This document shows, piece after piece, positions 1 to 4,395 of a DNA stretch of 15,464 nucleotides; within the stretch, counting starts at the first letter, position 1; each line of letters opens with the position of its first letter. This DNA is from Burkholderiaceae bacterium. Lineage in GTDB: Bacteria; Pseudomonadota; Gammaproteobacteria; Burkholderiales; Burkholderiaceae. The notes under the pieces are model-generated. The model did not search any database and was not told the origin of the DNA. It saw only the letters and a list, made by a program, of their open reading frames with translations. Where the stretch lies: assembly GCA_947374315.1 (NCBI GenBank), contig CANCBK010000037.1:1-15464 (forward strand). Direction: 5' to 3'. The position numbers and the translations under genes are program-made.

Positions 1-100
1 GTTCTACGCCAGCAACAGTGAAACGGCAATAACGCTTACGCTTGAACAATGGGTTCTGAGCTGGTTTCTTTTTGAAATCGGGTTTCTTTCCAAACGCCAT
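1..100 (-). CDS. rpsR: 30S ribosomal protein S18, N-terminal part (cut by window edge)
   Basis: S18 is a small-subunit protein that binds 16S rRNA in the platform together with S6. Only the first 33 residues are in the window. They contain the basic stretch [14 protein letters not shown] at about residues 20-33, which is the S18 family core, after a lysine-rich start ([13 protein letters not shown]). The ATG at 100-98 is preceded by AGAGGA at a suitable distance. The gene follows priB by 13 bp and is clearly co-transcribed with rpsF and priB. The usual next gene in this operon, rplI, would lie beyond the left edge. The identification is firm; the C-terminus cannot be seen. Confidence 0.95.
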   Translation of the reverse strand, partial: MAFGKKPDFKKKPAQNPLFKRKRYCRFTVAGVE

Positions 101-113
101 GATGATTTCCTCT

Positions 114-407
114 TTAATTTTTCAATTGAATATGGGTGATATGGAAAACCAGTCTTTGATTACGTAGAGTCTTGGGTGCTAAGAATCCTTCAAACACTGC
201 CTCGGCTCCTAAATCCATTTGCTCTAAACCCTTTTGTATCGGGCCGATTGCTATGGCTTCAACGTTCATCTGAATTTTCCTTGCGGTTCCTACCTCGCTT
301 ACTTCACCACTATGTTCTAGCTGGCAATGCATGACAGGTATTCCTGCAGGTGTAAATCGAATTGCGTCTTTAGATACCAAGAATGCAGTTAGGGTGAAAT
401 GATTCAA
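114..407 (-). CDS. priB: Primosomal replication protein N (PriB)
   Basis: PriB is a single-domain OB-fold, single-stranded-DNA-binding protein that helps PriA restart stalled replication forks. The 97-residue length fits the family. The motif [14 protein letters not shown] (residues 19-32) matches the early beta strands of proteobacterial PriB (compare SPSGIPHCQFVLEH in E. coli). Position between rpsF and rpsR is the conserved locus and strongly supports the call. The start is unusual: the codon at 407-405 is TTG, and the frame upstream runs to a TAG with no ATG, GTG or other TTG, so TTG is the first possible start and gives the expected N-terminus. The Shine-Dalgarno sequence is weak (GGA 6 nt upstream). 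A stronger AGAGGA lies about 40 nt upstream without an ATG near it. Confidence 0.9.
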   Translation of the reverse strand: MNHFTLTAFLVSKDAIRFTPAGIPVMHCQLEHSGEVSEVGTARKIQMNVEAIAIGPIQKGLEQMDLGAEAVFEGFLAPKTLRNQRLVFHITHIQLKN

Positions 408-466
408 CGCCGTTCCGTCACTCTGATACGTTTTCTAATCTGTGTATTCCTCTTCAAATTTCTAAC

Positions 467-841
467 TTAAGCCGCTGCTACAGGAGCGTCGGTATGAGCT
501 GATTTGCGCGCTTCTTCACGTTGCACTTCTTTCATCATGATAGAAGGCTCTGTTTCGGCTTTCTTAGTCTTGATGATGAGGTGACGCAAAACAGCATCGT
601 TAAATTTGAATGCATGCTCGAGCTCTTCCAGAGTTTTCTGGTCGCACTCAATATTCATACAAACGTAATGGGCTTTAGCCAGTTTGTCGATCATGTAAGC
701 CATCTGACGACGACCCCAATCTTCAATACGATGAACTTTGCCGCCAGCAGCTGCTAATGTCGCTTTGTAGCGATCAATCATTGCAGGCACTTGCTCGCTT
801 TGGTCCGGATGGACGATAAAAACGATTTCATAATGACGCAT
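467..841 (-). CDS. rpsF: 30S ribosomal protein S6
   Basis: S6 binds the central domain of 16S rRNA as a dimer with S18. The start [15 protein letters not shown], the [10 protein letters not shown] block (residues 42-51) and FNDAVLRHL (80-88) are S6 signatures. At 124 residues the length is normal. The C-terminal 25 residues are a charged and Ala-rich tail, which is variable in the family. The ATG at 841-839 has a strong Shine-Dalgarno AAGGAG 6 nt upstream. It is the first gene of the rpsF-priB-rpsR operon; priB starts 59 bp downstream. The 133-bp upstream region carries a folded leader, described separately, that could mediate feedback by S6 and S18. Confidence 0.97.
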   Translation of the reverse strand: MRHYEIVFIVHPDQSEQVPAMIDRYKATLAAAGGKVHRIEDWGRRQMAYMIDKLAKAHYVCMNIECDQKTLEELEHAFKFNDAVLRHLIIKTKKAETEPSIMMKEVQREEARKSAHTDAPVAAA

Positions 842-864
842 CTAACACTCCTTAAGGATGAAGT

Positions 865-914
865 CACCTGGGCGTCTTGCTAACTTCCGATGGTTGTTGA
901 GGTTAGCGCCAGTG
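865..914 (-). promoter_or_regulatory. Candidate structured rpsF leader (possible S6:S18 autoregulatory element)
   Basis: On the minus strand, CACTGGCG (914-907) can pair with CGCCCAGGTG (874-865) with two single-base bulges. Directly inside, CTAAC (906-902) pairs perfectly with GTTAG (884-880), with an asymmetric CAAGA bulge on the 3' side and a 17-nt loop. The element ends 23 nt before the rpsF start codon. It has no U-tract, so it is not a terminator. rpsF leaders in many bacteria carry an S6:S18-binding hairpin whose conserved bulge contains CCG. No CCG is present here, so the function is inference from position and fold only. Confidence 0.4.
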
Positions 915-931
915 TGACAAGGTAGTAACAA

Positions 932-951
932 ATTGTAGGTAAAACTTACAA
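932..951 (-). promoter_or_regulatory. Candidate rpsF promoter region with an overlapping palindrome
   Basis: On the minus strand TACAAT (937-932) is a 5/6 match to the -10 consensus. The matching -35 position (960-955) is poor. The same place holds a 19-bp imperfect palindrome, TTGTAGGTAAAACTTACAA (933-951, plus strand), with 8-bp arms that differ at one position and a 3-bp centre. It could be a protein-binding site over the promoter. It is too AT-rich for a good intrinsic terminator of the asparaginase gene upstream. Both readings are tentative. Confidence 0.3.
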
Positions 952-974
952 CACTTTTACTGCTTTTTAAGTCC

Positions 975-2051
975 TCACCTAATTTCAGGTAAGTCCGCTA
1001 TTCTAGCAAAAAAATCCTGCCAAGTCAGGGGTTTACCTGATAATTTGGCCTGTTTTTCAGCATTGATGGCTAATTGGAGCGCAATTCTTGCCCTGGGCGC
1101 AGTCAGCGCACCTGAAGCCAAGCATCCAGGTAGATCTACCTCGGGAATATTCGGCAAGACCGTGCCCGCCCCCGTTCTTGTCGCCCTTACTACCGCAACA
1201 CCCTGAGCCACCGCCTCGCCCAAAGGTGCCGCCCAAGCATCATGAAAGCCACCTTGACCCGATCCGGCAACTACTAGGCCTTGCACTGCGCTTTTGAGCC
1301 ATTGGATCACCGTTTCAGGACGAGCACCTGCATGACTAGTCAGAATCTCTACCCAAGGCCAATCATCCTCATCAGGAATTGGCAAATCCTCAGTCCAAGC
1401 AGCTAGTGCCGCCTTCACCCCCGAAAGCCAGGAGGGGTTAATTAGACCCACCGAACTTGAAGGGGAGTTCTGTAAGGGCGCGTTTAAAGCCGTAGCATGG
1501 CGTTTAGCCAAGTCCATCGCCATACACCCGCGCCCAGCCATAACCGCATAGATGCCACCAGGGCAGTTATCAATCGATGTGGAGGACCAACGCAAGGCAT
1601 CCAATAAATTTGAGGGGCCATCGGCTCCGGGCGCATTACTCGGGAGCATTGCGCCCGTCAGAATGACCCTCTTAGCCTGAGTCTGAGCCAACTTTCCACA
1701 TGTTCCCTGCAGAAATAAGCCCGTCTCTTCCATTGTGTCGGTACCATGGGTAATCACAATCCCCTTCACCGCAGAATCAAGCAGAGCTCGCCTTACCTCT
1801 AACCCCAATGTCGTGAGATGAGCATCTGACAGGTTGCGGCTATTGATATTGGCTACCTGCCTTGAAACCAGTGCCAAACCTTCTGGAATGGCTGATTGAA
1901 TATGACTTACTAGCGCACCAATCTCAACTTGACCCGCTCGATAGTGAAGTGGATTCTCCTCAGGCTTTGGGGCGATGCCTGCGATGGTGCCCCCCATCCC
2001 CAAGATCAAAATATGGGATGAATTTTGTGGATTAATTGAATTTGAGCTCAT
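975..2051 (-). CDS. L-asparaginase (cytoplasmic, type I/II family)
   Basis: The enzyme hydrolyses L-asparagine to aspartate and ammonia. The two signatures are clear: MGGTIAG near residues 19-25, with Thr22 as the expected nucleophile, and THGTDTMEET at 101-110, with the Thr104-Asp105 pair. A third conserved block reads LTGAMLPSNAPGADGPSNL (131-149). The 358-residue length is slightly long for the family because of a Ser/Asn-rich N-terminus. No signal peptide is visible, so a cytoplasmic location is likely. The ATG at 2051-2049 follows an in-frame TGA directly, so it is the first possible start. The best Shine-Dalgarno, GGAGG, is 13 nt upstream and better placed for a short out-of-frame ATG (see findings). 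The gene is divergent from lexA, 60 bp away, and 133 bp upstream of rpsF. It may use glutamine too; that cannot be judged here. Confidence 0.88.
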   Translation of the reverse strand: MSSNSINPQNSSHILILGMGGTIAGIAPKPEENPLHYRAGQVEIGALVSHIQSAIPEGLALVSRQVANINSRNLSDAHLTTLGLEVRRALLDSAVKGIVITHGTDTMEETGLFLQGTCGKLAQTQAKRVILTGAMLPSNAPGADGPSNLLDALRWSSTSIDNCPGGIYAVMAGRGCMAMDLAKRHATALNAPLQNSPSSSVGLINPSWLSGVKAALAAWTEDLPIPDEDDWPWVEILTSHAGARPETVIQWLKSAVQGLVVAGSGQGGFHDAWAAPLGEAVAQGVAVVRATRTGAGTVLPNIPEVDLPGCLASGALTAPRARIALQLAINAEKQAKLSGKPLTWQDFFARIADLPEIR

Positions 2052-2076
2052 ATCTCATTATGAGCCTCCAAACCGC

Positions 2077-2110
2077 TTGAATAATCAAATAGTGCTGTAT
2101 ACAATCCCAG
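2077..2110 (+). promoter_or_regulatory. lexA promoter with overlapping LexA (SOS) box
   Basis: A -35 element TTGAAT (2077-2082), a 17-bp spacer and a -10 element TACAAT (2100-2105) form a good sigma-70 promoter. CTGTATACAATCCCAG (2095-2110) matches the LexA consensus CTGT-N8-ACAG at 7 of 8 defined bases and covers the whole -10, so LexA binding should block RNA polymerase. This is the expected autoregulation of lexA. The predicted transcription start falls at about 2111-2113, that is on the lexA start codon. On the other strand the same site lies about 45-60 bp upstream of the asparaginase start, so it could influence that gene as well. Confidence 0.8.
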
Positions 2111-2111
2111 T

Positions 2112-2831
2112 ATGGACATAAATACAGTCGATTTTCCTGAGGAGCTGACTGCCCTCCCTAAACTCACCCCACGCCAGAGTGAGATTTTGGATCTCATTAG
2201 TAATGCGATTGAGGAAAGCGGTTTGCCACCAACACGAGCGGAGATTGCCGCTCAACTTGGATTTGCTTCTGCGAATGCTGCTGAAGAGCACTTGCGTGCA
2301 TTAGCAAAAAAAGGATATATCGAGCTGACCCCAGGAACATCACGCGGGATTCGTATTGCACAGCGATTTAACCAGTCACACAACACCAATAAATACCGCC
2401 AGATGTCTTTACCGTCCGGCGCACTTCAGCAACTCACTCTGCCACTCATTGGTCGCGTTGCTGCGGGCTCCCCCATCATGGCCGTAGAGCATATTGAAAA
2501 ACAAGTGCCGATTGATCCAAGCTTATTTAGCAAAGGTGCCGATTATTTATTAAAAGTAGTGGGCATGAGCATGCGCGATGCCGGCATTTTGGATGGCGAT
2601 TACTTGGCAGTAAGAAAAACATCGGAAGTACGCAATGGGGATATTGTAGTTGCCCGCCTAGATGACGAAGTTACTGTCAAGCGCTGGAACCAAAAGAAAA
2701 CCGGAGATGGCATGGTGATTGAATTGCAAGCCGAGAATCCAGACTTCAAAAATATTTTGGTAGATAGTCGCCAACCGAACTTCGCAATCGAGGGTCAGGC
2801 CGTTGGGCTCATTAGAGCTGGCGGACTTTAA
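2112..2831 (+). CDS. lexA: LexA repressor (SOS regulator, self-cleaving)
   Basis: LexA represses SOS genes and cleaves itself when RecA filaments form on damaged DNA. The N-terminal winged helix (about residues 17-82) shows [12 protein letters not shown], the recognition-helix segment [13 protein letters not shown] and [16 protein letters not shown], all typical. The cleavage site is Ala118-Gly119 in VAAGSP. The catalytic pair is Ser153 (GMSM) and Lys190 (TVKRW). At 239 residues it is longer than the E. coli protein because of about 14 extra residues at the N-terminus and a longer linker (about 83-108). No other ATG, GTG or TTG start lies before the helix-turn-helix, which supports ATG 2112. 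The codon has no room for a Shine-Dalgarno after the predicted transcription start. The gene is followed directly by an intrinsic terminator. Confidence 0.97.
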   Translation: MDINTVDFPEELTALPKLTPRQSEILDLISNAIEESGLPPTRAEIAAQLGFASANAAEEHLRALAKKGYIELTPGTSRGIRIAQRFNQSHNTNKYRQMSLPSGALQQLTLPLIGRVAAGSPIMAVEHIEKQVPIDPSLFSKGADYLLKVVGMSMRDAGILDGDYLAVRKTSEVRNGDIVVARLDDEVTVKRWNQKKTGDGMVIELQAENPDFKNILVDSRQPNFAIEGQAVGLIRAGGL

Positions 2832-2849
2832 GCCACACCCCATAAAGCA

Positions 2850-2880
2850 AAAGGCCTCAATGTGTGTGAGGCCTTTTTCT
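2850..2880 (+). terminator. Bidirectional intrinsic terminator between lexA and the lipoprotein gene
   Basis: AAAGGCCTCA (2850-2859) pairs perfectly with TGAGGCCTTT (2867-2876) around a 7-nt loop and runs into TTTTT (2874-2878). On the minus strand the hairpin is followed by TTTTGCTTT, so it can also end the convergent transcript that finishes at 2922. Confidence 0.92.
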
Positions 2881-2921
2881 ATTGTAGATTTGATTAAATC
2901 AACTTGTATTACTTCGATAAT

Positions 2922-3383
2922 TTATTTCTTACTAGGCGCAACCACGTTTGCGTTCTTAGGGGATGCAGTAATAGTAATGATTGTTTTGGGGCCAGTGAAT
3001 GGGCCTTCATTCAACTCTACTGTAGATGTGCGATCGCCTTTAGTGAAAACCAAAATACTTGTTTTGGATTTCACCGCGCTCACGGTAGTCCAGCCAGCTC
3101 TTGGATACTCAGCCTGAAAGAATGCATAAATATCAGTAGGTGATTGCACGCCAGATAAAACAACCCGCCCTACCCAACTATCGCCACGACCGATAATTAA
3201 CGAATCAGAACCGATAATCTTTGATGCTGTAGGCAACGGCATATCACCCAAGAGTTGAGACTGAATTTCTTGAACTTCACTCGGCGTACCTGTAGGTGAG
3301 TCACCTGAAGACGCACATGCTGCCAATAGCGCAGATAGCGCTATTGCTGTGGCAATCATTTTTAGCTGTTTGAATTGGATCAT
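2922..3383 (-). CDS. Small predicted outer- or inner-membrane lipoprotein of unknown function
   Basis: I do not recognise the family. The 153-residue product starts with a lipoprotein signal peptide: Lys5 and Lys8, a hydrophobic stretch (residues 9-21), and a lipobox LAAC (20-23), so Cys23 would be lipidated. The next residues are ASSGDSP, a Ser/Gly/Pro linker without the Asp+2 inner-membrane retention signal, which favours the outer membrane. The mature part looks like one small alpha/beta domain (about 45-145), with DIYAFFQAEYPRAGWTTVSA suggesting an amphipathic helix followed by strands. It ends in a short Lys tail. The ATG at 3383 has AGGG 8 nt upstream; the internal Met9 has no Shine-Dalgarno. 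It has its own promoter (3430-3457), and sits alone between tRNA-Cys and the lexA terminator. Confidence 0.8.
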   Translation of the reverse strand: MIQFKQLKMIATAIALSALLAACASSGDSPTGTPSEVQEIQSQLLGDMPLPTASKIIGSDSLIIGRGDSWVGRVVLSGVQSPTDIYAFFQAEYPRAGWTTVSAVKSKTSILVFTKGDRTSTVELNEGPFTGPKTIITITASPKNANVVAPSKK

Positions 3384-3429
3384 ATTCTTGCCCTAGTAAC
3401 GAATTTGACTGCTTACTTTTATTAGAAGT

Positions 3430-3457
3430 ATTTTAGGTGAAACACCTCAAGGGTCAA
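3430..3457 (-). promoter_or_regulatory. Sigma-70 promoter of the lipoprotein gene with a palindrome in the spacer
   Basis: On the minus strand TTGACC (3457-3452), a 16-bp spacer and TAAAAT (3435-3430) give 5/6 matches at both elements. Transcription would start near 3423, leaving an untranslated leader of about 40 nt. The spacer and the first -10 base contain the perfect 5-bp-arm palindrome AGGTGTTTCACCT (3447-3435), a possible repressor site. Confidence 0.65.
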
Positions 3458-3467
3458 TCTAAATTAC

Positions 3468-3541
3468 TGGAGGCGCGTGAGGGAATCGAACCCCCGTACG
3501 AAGCTTTGCAGGCTCCTGCCTAACCACTCGGCCAACGCGCC
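3468..3541 (-). tRNA. tRNA-Cys (anticodon GCA)
   Basis: The 74-nt cloverleaf is complete: acceptor GGCGCGT/ACGCGCC, D-stem GCC/GGC, anticodon stem GGAGC/GCTTC with loop CTGCAAA, and T-stem GGGGG/CCCTC with loop TTCGATT. The anticodon GCA is at 3509-3507. The discriminator base is U73, as needed by cysteinyl-tRNA synthetase, and CCA is encoded (3470-3468). It lies downstream of tRNA-Gly in the order also found in enterobacteria (glyW-cysT), but a terminator-like hairpin stands between the two. Confidence 0.97.
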
Positions 3542-3548
3542 AGAAACC

Positions 3549-3583
3549 AAAATCAAAAATGGGAAGCTTTTCAGGGCTTCCCA
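3549..3583 (-). terminator. Intrinsic-terminator-like hairpin between tRNA-Gly and tRNA-Cys
   Basis: On the minus strand TGGGAAGC (3583-3576) pairs perfectly with GCTTCCCA (3567-3560) around an 8-nt loop and is followed by TTTTTGATTTT. This has the form of a real Rho-independent terminator. It lies inside the 49-bp gap between the two tRNA genes and would uncouple tRNA-Cys from tRNA-Gly, or act as a partial terminator or processing signal. Confidence 0.8.
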
Positions 3584-3590
3584 TCGAACT

Positions 3591-3666
3591 TGGAGCGGGA
3601 AAGGAGGTTCGAACTCCCGACCTATACCTTGGCAAGGTATCGCTCTACCAGCTGAGCTATTCCCGC
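3591..3666 (-). tRNA. tRNA-Gly (anticodon GCC)
   Basis: The 76-nt cloverleaf begins GCGGGAATAGCTCAG and has acceptor stem GCGGGAA/TTCCCGC, anticodon stem ATACC/GGTAT with loop TTGCCAA, T-stem GGGAG/CTCCT with loop TTCGAAC, discriminator U and an encoded CCA. The anticodon GCC is at 3633-3631 (minus strand). It follows pgsA by 117 bp, as glyW does in enterobacteria. No convincing promoter of its own was seen (a weak -10-like TAAACT lies at 3685-3680), so transcription may come from pgsA or from a promoter I cannot identify. Confidence 0.97.
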
Positions 3667-3716
3667 ATAACAGGGCAGTAGTTTAACAAACAATTTAAGA
3701 GAAGGCATTATTTGTT

Positions 3717-3769
3717 ATTCAGATAAAAAACTTCATGGAGGGGAGGATCGCTAGAAGCCTTATCTGAAT
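3717..3769 (-). other. Long hairpin with C-rich loop in the pgsA to tRNA-Gly spacer
   Basis: ATTCAGATAA and TTATCTGAAT (3717-3726 and 3760-3769) form a perfect 10-bp outer stem. An inner CTTC/GAAG stem (3731-3734 with 3754-3757) encloses a 19-nt loop. On the minus strand, the direction of pgsA and the tRNAs, the loop contains CCTCCCCTCC, which is complementary to Shine-Dalgarno sequences, and the 3' arm contains T6. It could be a pgsA 3' end, a processing stem or a small-RNA element. The structure is seen; the role is unknown. Confidence 0.5.
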
Positions 3770-3783
3770 TGGGTTTGCGGGAT

Positions 3784-4359
3784 TTATTTAGCTTTATCTA
3801 CCAACTGGGGCAAAGCCTTTTTCATGTAATAGAACATGGACCAGAGGGTCAAAAAGGATGCAATCCAGATTAGCCATGTACCGACTTGAGCGCAATCTAG
3901 CCACCCAAACAAGGTCTCATTTAGCAATAAAAATGGAATAGCGACTAGTTGAGCGGTGGTTTTTAACTTGCCAACCATGTGGACGGCAACACTTTTACCA
4001 GCGCCCAGGAGGGCCATCCACTCTCGTAATGCGGAGATGGTGATTTCACGACCAATAATGATTAAGGCCACCCAAACTTGTACGCGATCCATATTGAGCA
4101 GCACCAACAACGCTGCAGCGACGATTAATTTATCAGCAACTGGATCTAAAAATTGTCCAAACGCAGACTCTTGCTTCATGCGGCGAGCTAAAAATCCATC
4201 CAACCAATCTGTGAGGGCCGCAAAAACAAAAATGACGGTAGCCGTGAGATTCTGATCAAAAGGAGTAAGCCAGTTACTTGGCAAATAAAATACTGCGACC
4301 ACGAGCGGGATTGCGGCAACGCGCAACCAGGTCAGGGCGATAGGCAGATTAAAGGGCAT
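3784..4359 (-). CDS. pgsA: CDP-diacylglycerol--glycerol-3-phosphate 3-phosphatidyltransferase (PgsA)
   Basis: PgsA makes phosphatidylglycerol phosphate from CDP-diacylglycerol and glycerol-3-phosphate, the committed step to phosphatidylglycerol and cardiolipin, in the inner membrane. The full CDP-alcohol phosphotransferase motif is present: Asp51, Asp54-Gly55, Ala58-Arg59, Gly68, Asp72 and Asp76, with correct spacing. Several hydrophobic segments (about residues 7-27, 38-50, 77-102, 132-147, 157-175) fit a multi-span membrane protein, and 191 residues is the normal length. The ATG at 4359 has only a weak Shine-Dalgarno. The gene lies 36 bp after uvrC and before tRNA-Gly and tRNA-Cys, the same order as in E. 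coli. Confidence 0.95.
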   Translation of the reverse strand: MPFNLPIALTWLRVAAIPLVVAVFYLPSNWLTPFDQNLTATVIFVFAALTDWLDGFLARRMKQESAFGQFLDPVADKLIVAAALLVLLNMDRVQVWVALIIIGREITISALREWMALLGAGKSVAVHMVGKLKTTAQLVAIPFLLLNETLFGWLDCAQVGTWLIWIASFLTLWSMFYYMKKALPQLVDKAK

Positions 4360-4395
4360 GGCTCAAGCATAAACCAATGTGCGGGCACTTGGACA

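Noticed and set aside
902..951. Hairpins between the asparaginase gene and rpsF considered as an intrinsic terminator
   Set aside because: Neither the AT-rich palindrome nor the leader fold is followed by a U-tract on the minus strand.
2085..2291. Minus-strand frame of 68 codons opposite the lexA 5' end
   Set aside because: It is antisense to the conserved LexA DNA-binding domain, overlaps the divergent promoter and shows no family features.
2803..3117. A 104-codon plus-strand frame with a hydrophobic stretch, spanning the end of lexA, the terminator and the lipoprotein 3' half
   Set aside because: It crosses a strong intrinsic terminator, is antisense to a gene with a clear lipobox, has no recognisable domain or Shine-Dalgarno, and overlaps lexA. 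It is a shadow.
3468..3783. tRNA genes and the 10-bp inverted repeat considered as an integration (att) site of a mobile element
   Set aside because: No duplicated tRNA 3' end, integrase gene or foreign-looking DNA is present in the window; the flanking genes are in conserved order.
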